Notes under the pieces: model-generated | Told to the model about the DNA's origin: nothing | Seen by the model: the letters and a program-made list of their open reading frames with translations, nothing else | Databases searched by the model: none | Part shown: piece after piece, positions 23,163-31,851 of the stretch | How positions within the stretch are numbered: position 1 is the stretch's first letter | Layout: the number at the start of each line of letters is the position of its first letter | DNA from: JBFXJF01 sp050175155 | Lineage (GTDB): Bacteria > Bacillota > Bacilli > Tepidibacillales > Tepidibacillaceae | Direction of reading: 5' to 3' | DNA length: 44,172 nt | Assembly (NCBI GenBank): GCA_050175155.1 | Contig: JBFXJF010000018.1 | Coordinates: forward strand, 1 to 44,172 | Position numbers and translations under genes: made by a program

Positions 23163-25748
23163 ATGAAAAATAGCTTTAAACATGCCTTTGGGGTAATATT
23201 TGTAGCGGTAATTTTATTAGGTACATCAATTATTGGCGGAATAACTGTTCAAGCTATCTCGGGTGAGGTTGTATCCGATATTAAGCTTTTATCCTCAGAG
23301 TGGATTACATCTGGAGCAACTTTGGAAAATTGGGAAGCAAGAACAGTATCGGGTAACGTAAAGATAAACACAGTAAAAATTGACTTGCAGAATCCTTATA
23401 TTAAGGTTGGGACTGTATATGGGGATGACGGTAAAACCGGCGATAAGCAAAGGGTTATTAACATGGCGGAGGATGCAGGGGCAGTAGCTGCAATAAATGG
23501 CGACTTTTTTACTTTAACAGCAGAAGGGGCACCTTTTGGGGTTACAATTCAAGATGGTCAACTTATCAACTCCCCAGGTTATATTGCCGAAAAAAATGCC
23601 TTTATGCTTGATCAAAACAATATTCCGACAATAGAGCGTTTAGATTTTGATGCGGTAGTTACGGCTCAAAACGGTACAACATATCAGCTATTTGGCTTAA
23701 ATAAAACACAATATTCAGTTGGGTATAGATTTGCAGGGGGTAGTAGCCATATAAACAGATTACATATGTACGACGATAAATGGAATATGGAAAACTGGGT
23801 GGGTGACTCTTTAGACAATTATACTCTAGTACTTGTTGAGAATGGGATCGTTACTAAAATACAAGATAATACAATGGTAGAATCTATTCCAAGCGGTGGT
23901 TATATATTATTGGGTAATGGAACAGCTGCTGGTTTTATCAAGACGCATATTCATTTATACGATCGAATTAGTGTGGATTTTACTCTTAATACGGATAGTA
24001 TAATAAAAACTGCGATTGATGGTTCAACGCTTTTAGTAGATAACGGTCAGAAGGCAACGATAACATACGAGATAAAGGGTAATCATGCTAGAACGGCGAT
24101 TGGTTATTCAAAGGATAATAGATATCTCTATTTGGTAACAGTTGAAAAGAGTAAAGATAGCGTTGGAATGACTTTAGATGAGTTATCTACCTTTTTAGTT
24201 TTAAGGGATATTTGGAAAGCTGTCAATCTTGATGGTGGTGGCTCTACAACATTAGTTTCACGTCCATTGGGGCAAACCAATTTAATTGATATAACTTTGC
24301 CTCAATATGAAGTTGAGAGAGAGGTACCTAATGGTCTAGCAATTTTTACTACAGCTCCAAAGGGTAAGTTAATTGCTATGGATATTATCTTGCCTAAGGG
24401 AGTTTTATTAAATGAAACAGTTCCGATTAATAATATTAAGGCCTATGATGAGTATTATAATCCCGTTGTGCAAAACGAGTTAAATATATCTTGGAATAAT
24501 CCGACTGGGGTTATTTATCGAGATAATACTCTTACCTTTGAGAAATTCGGCGTATTTAATTTAAAAGCAACATCGGGAAGTATCAGCAGAAATTATCAAG
24601 TAAAGGTATATGAGAGAAATGATGTTGATAGTATCCAAATAGACGGACAGCCAGCAATCAAAATACATGAGGGTAGCACCTTCGTTCCAAGTGTAAAAAT
24701 GCAATTTTCTGATGGAACAAGCAGACAGGTACCTAATTCTTCAATAGATTGGCAGCTATTAGGTGTAAATGAAAGCGTTGCATCTGATGGGACTATTACT
24801 GCGACAAAATCATCAGTAGGGTTACTTATTGCAAGCTATCAGGGGTTTAGTACATCTATACCAATAATAGTAGGCGTTTCGGATAATAACAGGCTGATGG
24901 ATACGTTTAGTAATCGTGGCAGCTATCTATTAACTGGCTTGACTGGGACAGAGTCAAGCACATTTACAATAAAAGACGATGTTGATAGAACTGTTGGCGA
25001 ATTAAATTATAATTTTGGCTTATCGGAGGATATTAGAATTGTATATCTCCAGTATGGTACTATTGGAAAATTCGTTAATGGTGAGCCAGCTCTAATTTCA
25101 TTAGATGTAAAAGGTGATAATAGTGGTCATTGGTTAAGAACGTCAATTAAAGACGCGAATGATAAAACATATTATGTAGATTTAGCGAAAAATATAGACT
25201 GGGTAGGTTGGAAGACGGTTACTGCTCAGTTACCAAGTGATATGGCATACCCTATAAGTATTCAAAGTTTTTACGTTGTTCACCTAGAGAATCAAAAAGA
25301 TGTGACAGTTAATTATGGACAATTATCATTTGCCGATCTTAAAGTTTATGATTGGAATAAGCAAAATATTGATGATAATAAGACAGCCTTATTATTTACT
25401 GTAAACAAAAAAGAGGTTCAGGTTAATTCAGCATCGGTGGTTCTTGATCAAGCACCTGTAATTATCAACGGTAGAACTTATATACCGATTAGATACGTGG
25501 CAGAACTATTGGGTGGTGAAGTATCTTGGCTAAGTGCAGAAAGGAAAGTACAAATAATAAAGGATAACAAAATATTTGGGTTATGGATAGATGAGCCATA
25601 TATAAATGAAAATGGTCTAAAAGAAGGGTTAGATGCTAAACCATATATTACAAATGGACGAACAATGGTTCCGCTTCGCGCTTTAAGCGAAAGCTTTGGA
25701 TTATATGTCACTTATGATAGTTCAACCAAAACCATTTCGATAAAGTAA
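23163..25748 (+). CDS. Phosphodiester glycosidase (NAGPA-type) with C-terminal stalk domain
   Basis: 861-residue exported protein. A signal sequence covers about residues 1-33. Residues about 60-400 form a NAGPA/phosphodiester-glycosidase domain: INMAEDAGAVAAINGDFF, FGVTIQDGQLINSP, then HARTAIGYSKDNRYLYLVTVE and the family hallmark NLDGGGSTTLV (about 354). In animals this fold removes GlcNAc from phosphodiesters; bacterial members act on wall or exopolysaccharide phosphodiesters. A middle part (about 400-590) contains Ig-like beta repeats (DSIQIDGQPAIKIHEGSTF). A jelly-roll-like carbohydrate-binding segment is likely at about 595-735. The end (about 745-861) is a stalk module with IPIRYVAELLGGEVSW and MVPLRALSESFGL. 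ATG 23163 has gggagag upstream; GTG 23139 lacks an RBS. Likely trims glycan phosphodiesters at the cell surface. Confidence 0.85.
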   Translation: MKNSFKHAFGVIFVAVILLGTSIIGGITVQAISGEVVSDIKLLSSEWITSGATLENWEARTVSGNVKINTVKIDLQNPYIKVGTVYGDDGKTGDKQRVINMAEDAGAVAAINGDFFTLTAEGAPFGVTIQDGQLINSPGYIAEKNAFMLDQNNIPTIERLDFDAVVTAQNGTTYQLFGLNKTQYSVGYRFAGGSSHINRLHMYDDKWNMENWVGDSLDNYTLVLVENGIVTKIQDNTMVESIPSGGYILLGNGTAAGFIKTHIHLYDRISVDFTLNTDSIIKTAIDGSTLLVDNGQKATITYEIKGNHARTAIGYSKDNRYLYLVTVEKSKDSVGMTLDELSTFLVLRDIWKAVNLDGGGSTTLVSRPLGQTNLIDITLPQYEVEREVPNGLAIFTTAPKGKLIAMDIILPKGVLLNETVPINNIKAYDEYYNPVVQNELNISWNNPTGVIYRDNTLTFEKFGVFNLKATSGSISRNYQVKVYERNDVDSIQIDGQPAIKIHEGSTFVPSVKMQFSDGTSRQVPNSSIDWQLLGVNESVASDGTITATKSSVGLLIASYQGFSTSIPIIVGVSDNNRLMDTFSNRGSYLLTGLTGTESSTFTIKDDVDRTVGELNYNFGLSEDIRIVYLQYGTIGKFVNGEPALISLDVKGDNSGHWLRTSIKDANDKTYYVDLAKNIDWVGWKTVTAQLPSDMAYPISIQSFYVVHLENQKDVTVNYGQLSFADLKVYDWNKQNIDDNKTALLFTVNKKEVQVNSASVVLDQAPVIINGRTYIPIRYVAELLGGEVSWLSAERKVQIIKDNKIFGLWIDEPYINENGLKEGLDAKPYITNGRTMVPLRALSESFGLYVTYDSSTKTISIK

Positions 25749-25899
25749 AAAAAATCTTAGGGGGGAGGAGAGGAAGAACTGGAAAGGAAGATTGGTCTTA
25801 GATATGTTGCTTGAAAAGAAGGGAATATTAGCTTTCTTGTAGAATTAATTCTCAGTTAAAGTATTTATATAGAGAAAATTATTAATTGGGAGTTGGATC

Positions 25900-27123
25900 A
25901 TGGCTAAGACTAAGTATATTTTAATTATTTTATTAACTATATATTTTTTATCTTCGACACTAGCATTTTCAACAGGGGCAGAAGCCCCCACCTATTATGA
26001 AGATAAAGTTGCGGTATTAATGTATCATCATATTGACCCTACTTTTAAAAGCAGTGCTACGATTCCTCCGGAACTTTTCGAGGAGCAAATAAATTACCTT
26101 GTTTCGAAAGGATATAATTTTATTTCCATGAGTCAATTTGAGGATTATCTATATAAAAATGCAGAAATACCGAAAAATAGCGTCTTAATAACCTTTGATG
26201 ACGGGTACAGAAGTTACTTTGAATATGCTTATCCTGTATTGAAAGAGTATAATATATCGTCAACTAATTTTGTTATTGGGGAATGGATAGATAAGGAAAG
26301 TGGATTATCTCGTTTAACAAGCTCCGATATGATAGAATTAGCAAATGATAGTATAGTAGATTTACAAAGTCATTCTTATTTATTGCATAAAAAAACTGCC
26401 GAGTTAAAACCGTATTTAACTACAAATATAAGTATTGGGGGCGTATATGAAACGCAGGTAGAATATTATAATCGCATTAAATCAGACTTAGAGAAAAATA
26501 AGAATGATATTGAGGCGGTTACAACTGATAAGGTATATTCATTTGCATATCCATACGGGGCCTATAATATAAGCAGTATTAATGCGCTTAAAGAGACAGG
26601 ACACACACTAGCATTTACTATTAATAAGGGAATTATTAATAGAAAGTCCAATCCTTATTTGTTAAATAGAATTAATGCAGGTAATCCAGATATTACACCT
26701 CAGGATTTGCATGAAACTATTTTGTCACTAAATTCTGAATTCGTGTTTACAAAAAATCAAATGATTCAAGCGAGTCCGGAAATTTATTTGTTTAACCAGT
26801 TAATTCAATTCCCTGAACAAAAACCTTTTATACGTGACGGTATAACTTATGTACCAGTTCGGGCGATAGGTGAAGAGCTAGGTGCCAAAGTTAATTGGGA
26901 TAGCAGAACAGGGGCGGTTGTTGTTACTACATTAAGTAATGAAGTGTTCGAATTACAAAGAAATAATAAGTTTATAAAAAAAGATGGGCATGAAATCTTA
27001 TTAGAAGCGGCACCAATCGTGGAATATGGTAGTTTTTTTGTTCCAGTTAGATCTATTGAGACAATGTTTGGAGCATTTATTGAGTGGAATGAGATTAATA
27101 AAACAATTAATATATATTTATAA
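25900..27123 (+). CDS. Polysaccharide deacetylase with C-terminal stalk domain
   Basis: 407 residues with a signal peptide (to about residue 29). Residues about 38-260 are an NodB-type polysaccharide deacetylase: VLMYHHI, metal-binding TFDDGYRSYFEYAYPVLKEY (Asp-Asp pair near 99-100), the second motif HSYLLH in place of the usual H-S/T-x-x-x-H, and FAYPYGAY. The C-terminus (about 300-407) is a stalk module with YVPVRAIGEELGAKVNWD and FFVPVRSIETMFGAFIEW. Predicted to remove N-acetyl groups from peptidoglycan or a surface polysaccharide. The 151-bp space upstream holds a purine-rich tract and no recognised gene. The next gene follows after 16 nt, so the two are probably cotranscribed. Confidence 0.88.
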   Translation: MAKTKYILIILLTIYFLSSTLAFSTGAEAPTYYEDKVAVLMYHHIDPTFKSSATIPPELFEEQINYLVSKGYNFISMSQFEDYLYKNAEIPKNSVLITFDDGYRSYFEYAYPVLKEYNISSTNFVIGEWIDKESGLSRLTSSDMIELANDSIVDLQSHSYLLHKKTAELKPYLTTNISIGGVYETQVEYYNRIKSDLEKNKNDIEAVTTDKVYSFAYPYGAYNISSINALKETGHTLAFTINKGIINRKSNPYLLNRINAGNPDITPQDLHETILSLNSEFVFTKNQMIQASPEIYLFNQLIQFPEQKPFIRDGITYVPVRAIGEELGAKVNWDSRTGAVVVTTLSNEVFELQRNNKFIKKDGHEILLEAAPIVEYGSFFVPVRSIETMFGAFIEWNEINKTINIYL

Positions 27124-27139
27124 GGAGAGGAGAGATAAG

Positions 27140-27595
27140 ATGAGCAGAAGATTAAAAATAGGGTTAACGATATTTCTTCTTTTAGTGATTGGTCTAGTAA
27201 CTACTGCTTTGGCTAATGGAACTAACCCCGGTTCTATTGATGATCCGATTGTTACAAAAAGTTATGTAGATGAACAGATTAGTAAGATTGTTTTAACAGG
27301 AGGGACAAGCTCAGGGGGAGTTGCTCCAATTATTGTAGAAACACTAAATACAGGAGATATATTAATTGCTGGTGCAGGAACTGAGATAATTCTCCGAGGT
27401 GGAGTAGCAGTTGTATACGGCGAAGGCTCGAACGGTCTTCCGAATGTGACAGCTGGTAAAGATTTAACAATTGGTAGTAATGTGCCATTAAACCACCATT
27501 TAATCGTCCCAAGAGATGACGGACGTGGAATAAAGGCAACAAAAGGTCCGGCCTATGTAATGGTAAGAGGAAATTACACAATAACAAGACAGTAA
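27140..27595 (+). CDS. Small secreted protein of unknown function
   Basis: 151 residues with an N-terminal signal peptide (MSRRLKIGLTIFLLLV..., cleavage near ALA-NG). The mature part starts with a Gly/Pro linker, then DPIVTKSYVDEQISKIV, a GGTSSGG linker and a compact beta-rich domain (IIVETLNTGDILIAGAGTEIILRGG, VTAGKDLTI, NHHLIVPRDDGRGI, VMVRGNYTI). I have a vague memory of similar small exported proteins in Gram-positive genomes, but know no function. ATG 27140 has aggagagga upstream; an ATG at 27026 would overlap the deacetylase gene and lacks a signal peptide. It follows the deacetylase by 16 nt and is followed by a terminator. Confidence 0.75.
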   Translation: MSRRLKIGLTIFLLLVIGLVTTALANGTNPGSIDDPIVTKSYVDEQISKIVLTGGTSSGGVAPIIVETLNTGDILIAGAGTEIILRGGVAVVYGEGSNGLPNVTAGKDLTIGSNVPLNHHLIVPRDDGRGIKATKGPAYVMVRGNYTITRQ

Positions 27596-27622
27596 GCCTG
27601 TCATTTTAGATGCAGTAACTTC

Positions 27623-27688
27623 GTCATTCTGAACGCAGTGGAAAATCTTATTAGATATCCTTCACTGCGTTTAGGATGACACTTTTTT
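27623..27688. terminator. Long palindromic hairpin, REP-like, terminator between convergent genes
   Basis: An 18-bp stem (27623-27640 with 27663-27680, two G-U pairs) with a smaller inner hairpin, followed by acttttttat. The arm gtcattctgaacgcagtg belongs to a widespread type of dispersed palindrome ('gtcattctga.cg.ag.g') found in many bacterial genomes. It lies between convergent genes and can terminate both. Confidence 0.7.
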
Positions 27689-27706
27689 ATCGTAATAAAG
27701 TCCTCG

Positions 27707-27973
27707 CTAAGGCCTGTATATTTGTTTCTCCAATGATTCAACTCTTCTAAGAAGATCCTCAACAGTATATTTATCCTCTTGAGAGGTATGTAAACTTTTT
27801 CTATTGGAAGTTGACTTGAATTGCTGCAGCTCTCTAGTAATCACTTTATTTTCTTCCATTAGTCTGGCATAATCTTGGATAATTTGATCCAAAAATTCAT
27901 TTACTTCGTCCATATCATAGCCCCGTACCGAGCGTTTAAATTCTTTTTCAAAAATTTCTTCAGGTGTAAGCAT
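27707..27973 (-). CDS. gpsB: GpsB-like cell-division protein (DivIVA family)
   Basis: 88-residue protein with the DivIVA/GpsB N-terminal lipid- and PBP-binding motif (TPEEIFEKEFKRSVRGYDMDEVNEFLDQIIQDYARL). A coiled coil, a variable linker and a short C-terminal helix TVEDLLRRVESLEKQIY follow, the last resembling the GpsB end (..ILKRLSNLEKHVF). The length is close to the ~98 residues of B. subtilis GpsB and much shorter than DivIVA. GpsB coordinates cell-wall synthases between septum and side wall. ATG 27973 has an aggag RBS. A 26-bp palindrome lies just upstream. Confidence 0.82.
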   Translation of the reverse strand: MLTPEEIFEKEFKRSVRGYDMDEVNEFLDQIIQDYARLMEENKVITRELQQFKSTSNRKSLHTSQEDKYTVEDLLRRVESLEKQIYRP

Positions 27974-27987
27974 TTTTATGAACTCCT

Positions 27988-28013
27988 TTCTATATTTATT
28001 AATAAATATAGAA
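27988..28013. promoter_or_regulatory. 26-bp perfect palindrome in the gpsB leader
   Basis: ttctatatttatt followed by its exact complement (27988-28013). Its gpsB-proximal end (27988) overlaps the gpsB RBS region. Either an operator for a dimeric repressor or an mRNA hairpin that hides the RBS. Confidence 0.5.
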
Positions 28014-28135
28014 TAACATAAACAATGCTTTTTTTAAATATTACTTTTTTTAACTAACGTACCACTTACTTATTAGCATAAAAGTTCGATTATTACAAAA
28101 AATATAACTACCTTCAGATAAAGGGGGTGGTTAAA

Positions 28136-28339
28136 ATGTCGAAAAAACAATTAGTCCCAGAAGCACACAAAGCACTTGATAACATGAAGTATGAAATAGC
28201 GGGAGAATTATCAATACCTGTTTATCAAGGTAGTGAAGACTATTGGGGACAAATCTCTTCTAGAGATTGTGGAGCCGTGGGAGGCTCCATGACTAAAAAC
28301 CTGATAGCAAGTGCACAAAACTTATTGAGCAGTAATTAA
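28136..28339 (+). CDS. Alpha/beta-type small acid-soluble spore protein
   Basis: 67-residue SASP that coats spore DNA and protects it from UV and other damage. It carries the germination-protease recognition segment KYEIAGEL and the conserved second half RDCGAVGGSMTKNLIASAQ. Most family members have R-N-G-x-V-G-G and no cysteine; here there is a Cys (RDCG). ATG 28136 has agggggtgg 5-6 nt upstream. A GCATA at 28076 could be part of a SigG -35, but the matching -10 is poor. Its own terminator follows. Marks the organism as a spore former. Confidence 0.93.
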   Translation: MSKKQLVPEAHKALDNMKYEIAGELSIPVYQGSEDYWGQISSRDCGAVGGSMTKNLIASAQNLLSSN

Positions 28340-28345
28340 TACATG

Positions 28346-28388
28346 AATAAGGGTAGATGGGTATAATGGACCTATTACCCTTATTTAC
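28346..28388 (+). terminator. Terminator of the SASP gene
   Basis: 10-bp outer stem aataagggta/tacccttatt (28346-28355 with 28376-28385) with further inner pairing. Confidence 0.7.
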
Positions 28389-28452
28389 TAATATAATATG
28401 GATTATATTCATAAATTATACATCAAAACATATTTAATGGAATTTTTGCACA

Positions 28453-28481
28453 TTGACACTCATTTCTTATTAATTTATTAT
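28453..28481 (+). promoter_or_regulatory. metK promoter (SigA)
   Basis: TTGACA (28453-28458), 17-bp spacer, TATTAT (28476-28481), 45 bp upstream of metK. The short leader leaves no room for an S-box (SAM) riboswitch, which often precedes metK in Firmicutes. Confidence 0.75.
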
Positions 28482-28525
28482 TATGTATGAATATTGCTTA
28501 AAAGTACATAAGGGGGGGATTTAAG

Positions 28526-29743
28526 ATGTCACAAAGAAAAGGTCGTCACTTATTTACATCTGAATCAGTGACAGAGGGTCATCCTGACAAGATGTGTGAT
28601 CAGATCTCCGATGCGATTCTAGATGCAATAATAGCTAAAGATCCAAATGCAAGGGTTGCAGCTGAGACATCAGTTACTACGGGTTTAGTTCTTGTAGCTG
28701 GCGAAATAACAACTAATTGCTATGCAGATATACCAAAAATTGTTCGTAATACTATTAAGGAGATAGGATATACTAGGGCAAAGTATGGTTTTGATGCGGA
28801 AACATGTGCCGTTCTTACATCCATAGGCGAACAGTCAACTGATATAGCGATGGGTGTAGATATGGCTTTAGAAGCTAAAGAAGAGCAAATGTCGGATAAA
28901 GATTTAGACGCTATTGGTGCAGGCGATCAAGGGTTAATGTTTGGTTATGCCTGTAATGAAACTCCAGAATTAATGCCATTACCAATTTCACTGGCGCATA
29001 AATTAGCTCGTCGCTTAAGCGAGGTTAGAAAAGAAGAATTACTGGACTATCTAAGACCAGATGGTAAAACGCAAGTTACTGTTGAATACCTAGAGGACAA
29101 ACCTGTTCGTGTCGAGACTGTTGTAATTTCTACACAACATCACCCGGATATATCCTCAAAGCAAATAAAAGAGGATTTAATTAAATTAGTTATCCAGCCA
29201 ATTGTTCCGAAAGAGTTGCTAGATGAAAATACTAAGTATTTTATAAATCCTACAGGAAGATTTGTTATAGGTGGACCTCAGGGAGATGCAGGACTAACAG
29301 GTAGGAAAATAATTGTCGACACATATGGCGGATATGCTCGTCATGGTGGCGGTGCTTTTTCTGGCAAGGATCCTACGAAGGTAGATCGGTCTGCTGCATA
29401 TGCTGCTCGTTATGTGGCTAAAAACATAGTTGCTGCAGGATTAGCTGATAAATGTGAAGTTCAACTAGCCTATGCCATAGGTGTAGCAAGACCTGTTTCA
29501 ATAAGTGTTGACACTTTTCAAACGGGTAAGGTAGACGAGGAAGTTCTTGTGAAGTTAATTGAGAAGAATTTTGATTTACGTCCCGCTGGGATAATTAAAG
29601 AATTAGATTTACGCAAACCTATATATCGACAAATAGCTGCCTATGGTCATTTTGGACGTACTGATTTGGACTTACCTTGGGAGCGTACAGATAAAGCCGC
29701 AATTCTTAAAGAGGCGGCAAATCAAAAGATTACAACGAGATAA
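28526..29743 (+). CDS. metK: S-adenosylmethionine synthetase
   Basis: 405-residue cytoplasmic enzyme making SAM from methionine and ATP. All signatures are present: FTSESVTEGHPDKMCDQISDAILD at the N-terminus, the GAGDQGLMFGYA loop (about 130-142), HPDI, GRFVIGGPQGDAGLTGRKIIVDTYGG and the P-loop-like GGGAFSGKDPTKVDRSAAYAARY. Length is as in the family. Strong RBS (agggggggat). Monocistronic between its promoter and terminator. Confidence 0.98.
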   Translation: MSQRKGRHLFTSESVTEGHPDKMCDQISDAILDAIIAKDPNARVAAETSVTTGLVLVAGEITTNCYADIPKIVRNTIKEIGYTRAKYGFDAETCAVLTSIGEQSTDIAMGVDMALEAKEEQMSDKDLDAIGAGDQGLMFGYACNETPELMPLPISLAHKLARRLSEVRKEELLDYLRPDGKTQVTVEYLEDKPVRVETVVISTQHHPDISSKQIKEDLIKLVIQPIVPKELLDENTKYFINPTGRFVIGGPQGDAGLTGRKIIVDTYGGYARHGGGAFSGKDPTKVDRSAAYAARYVAKNIVAAGLADKCEVQLAYAIGVARPVSISVDTFQTGKVDEEVLVKLIEKNFDLRPAGIIKELDLRKPIYRQIAAYGHFGRTDLDLPWERTDKAAILKEAANQKITTR

Positions 29744-29759
29744 AGTAAATAAGAACTAT

Positions 29760-29794
29760 AAAAACTGCTTAGATATATTCTAAGTAGTTTTTTA
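29760..29794 (+). terminator. metK terminator
   Basis: 14-bp stem (29760-29773 with 29779-29792, one G-U) with a 5-nt loop and an embedded T run. Confidence 0.85.
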
Positions 29795-29926
29795 TTCTAT
29801 TTAGATAAAAAAACAATACTAAAGACCTATAAAATATTTCAGATATGGGAGAAATTCACTAAGTGCCAGATAGACAGATTATGTTAAGATATGTGTAGAT
29901 AGAATATATTTTAAGGGTGTGGATAT

Positions 29927-31084
29927 ATGGACGTAAATATTTCTTCATTAGAGAATATTTTAAATAGAACAATAAAAACGATTGAGACAAGTAAGGAACA
30001 GATTTTTGATATTTCTGAAAATGCTAGGACTGAATTAGAAAAGATAGTGCTACAGCTGGCAAAAATAAATGAAGATACTCAGCAAGTTATTCAGTTAGTG
30101 GATAAGTTAGAAATAGAATATAAAAAATCAAGGGTTAACTTAGCTAATGTTAGTAAAAAATTTAAAATTTACTCTGAAACAAATATCCAAAAAGCTTATG
30201 AAGAGACTAACAAGCTACAACTGGAATTATTACTAGCACGAGAAAGGGAATCTAATTTAAGAATACAAAGAGATGAACTACAGATTAGGATCAAGAATAT
30301 TGAGTTTACCATTGAAAGAGCGGATATTTTAATAACACAGGTGAGTGTTATACACGATTACTTAAAGAACGATGTTAGCAAAATGACAGAAATCATGGTA
30401 TCTTCCCAGCTTAATCAGATGATTGGAGTTAAAATAATTCAAGCGCAGGAGGAAGAGAAGAAAAGAATTGCTAGGGAGATACACGATGGTCCAGCTCAAT
30501 CTATGGCGAACGTTGTACTTAGGACAGAAATAATAGAAAGATTGATTGATCAAGAGCAATTTGATTCAGCTAAGCAAGAACTAAAAGACTTAAAAAATAT
30601 TGTAAGACAAAACTTGGCGGATGTTCGTCAAATTATATTCGATCTTAGACCAATGGTGTTAGACGATTTAGGGTTGTTTCCAACCTTAAGAAAGTATGTA
30701 TCAGAAATAGTTAGAAGAGAGAATTTATCAATTCAGCTAAATGTTACGGGAAAAGAAAAAAGATTTTCTCCACCACTAGAAGTAGCACTTTTTAGATTGA
30801 CTCAAGAGCTTTTAAATAATGTAATTAAACACGCAAACGCAACAGAAGTTATTATAAATATAGATTCCAATGAAAAGTTTATTAAAACGACGGTCGAAGA
30901 TAATGGTCGAGGGTTTATCGTTGAAGAAGATATTAAAAGTAACGATTGTTTTGGATTGATTGGGTTAAAAGAAAGAGTACACCAACTTGATGGAAAATAC
31001 GAGATTAATTCGATAATAAATAAAGGTACTTCAATCTGTTTTAAGATACCGATTATTGAAGGTGGGGGAAAGGTTAGTGAATAA
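29927..31084 (+). CDS. degS: DegS-type sensor histidine kinase
   Basis: 385-residue cytoplasmic kinase without transmembrane segments, like B. subtilis DegS. The first ~175 residues are coiled coil (many E/K/L heptads) forming the sensor. The HisKA_3 motif is RIAREIHDGPAQSMANVVLRTE, with the phosphorylated His at about 186. The HATPase domain shows QELLNNVIKHANAT (N-box), DNGRGF and GLIGLKERV. It phosphorylates DegU encoded next; the last 8 nt overlap the degU start. Controls degradative enzymes, competence, motility and biofilm in relatives. Confidence 0.93.
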   Translation: MDVNISSLENILNRTIKTIETSKEQIFDISENARTELEKIVLQLAKINEDTQQVIQLVDKLEIEYKKSRVNLANVSKKFKIYSETNIQKAYEETNKLQLELLLARERESNLRIQRDELQIRIKNIEFTIERADILITQVSVIHDYLKNDVSKMTEIMVSSQLNQMIGVKIIQAQEEEKKRIAREIHDGPAQSMANVVLRTEIIERLIDQEQFDSAKQELKDLKNIVRQNLADVRQIIFDLRPMVLDDLGLFPTLRKYVSEIVRRENLSIQLNVTGKEKRFSPPLEVALFRLTQELLNNVIKHANATEVIINIDSNEKFIKTTVEDNGRGFIVEEDIKSNDCFGLIGLKERVHQLDGKYEINSIINKGTSICFKIPIIEGGGKVSE

Positions 31085-31781
31085 AATAGAGATAATTCGA
31101 ATTATTTTAGCCGATGATCATCAATTGTTTCGCGAAGGCTTAAAAAGAATAATTAACTTAGAAAAGGATATGGAGGTAATAGCTGAGTTTTCTAGCGGAG
31201 AAGGGGTACTTACAAATTACCTCGATTTTAAGCCGGATGTTATTTTAATGGATATTAATATGCCAGGAATGAATGGTGTTGATGCAACCAAAAAAATCAA
31301 ACAATTATATCCAGAAGCAAAAATAATGATACTATCGATTCATGATGACGAAGCATATGTCTTTGAGACATTAAGATTAGGGGCATCAGCATATCTACTT
31401 AAGGATATGGAGGCAGAAACTCTTGTTGAAGCTATACGTGCGGTTGCTGATGGTTGCGGGTTTATTCATCCGAATGTAACCAGCAAAGTAATTGATGAAT
31501 ACCGTAGACTTTGCACAATAATCGAAAACGAAGTAAGTGAAAATGAAACCGTCAAATACTTGGATCAAGTAATCGATTGGCATTCGATTTTAACAAAAAG
31601 GGAGATCGAAGTTTTGCAGAATATGGCACAAGGAAATTGTAATCGCGTAATTGGAGAAAAATTATTTATAAGTGAGAAAACAGTTAAAAACCATGTTAGC
31701 AATATTCTTCAAAAAATGAATGTTCAAGATAGAACTCAAGCTGTTATTGCAGCAATAAAGAATGGGTGGATAAGCTTTTAA
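31077..31781 (+). CDS. degU: DegU-type response regulator (NarL/LuxR family)
   Basis: 234-residue transcription factor. Receiver: IILADDHQLFREGLKRI (acidic pair), VILMDINMPGMNG with the phosphorylation Asp at about 59, ILSIHDDE and YLLKDMEAETL. C-terminal LuxR helix-turn-helix: LTKREIEVLQNMAQGNCNRVIGEKLFISEKTVKNHVSNILQKMNVQDRTQAVI, nearly colinear with B. subtilis DegU. GTG 31077 is preferred over TTG 31056, giving an N-terminus like known DegU and a ggggg-rich RBS. It overlaps degS by 8 nt. No DegV homologue follows, unlike B. subtilis. Confidence 0.93.
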   Translation: MNKIEIIRIILADDHQLFREGLKRIINLEKDMEVIAEFSSGEGVLTNYLDFKPDVILMDINMPGMNGVDATKKIKQLYPEAKIMILSIHDDEAYVFETLRLGASAYLLKDMEAETLVEAIRAVADGCGFIHPNVTSKVIDEYRRLCTIIENEVSENETVKYLDQVIDWHSILTKREIEVLQNMAQGNCNRVIGEKLFISEKTVKNHVSNILQKMNVQDRTQAVIAAIKNGWISF

Positions 31782-31851
31782 TAAAGAACCTACATAAGCA
31801 TGGTGACATATACTCTATTAAGAATATTCGATTCTAATGGAGGAGTGCATC

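Noticed and set aside
25749..25899. Purine-rich tract (ggggggaggagaggaag) with a 12-codon frame at 25804, considered as a leader peptide
   Set aside because: The tract is too far from the ATG to act as its RBS and the peptide has no attenuator-like features or following hairpin.
28076..28104. SigG promoter for the spore-protein gene (GCATA at 28076)
   Set aside because: The -35 fits, but at 17-18 bp the -10 matches only weakly in a generally A-rich stretch.
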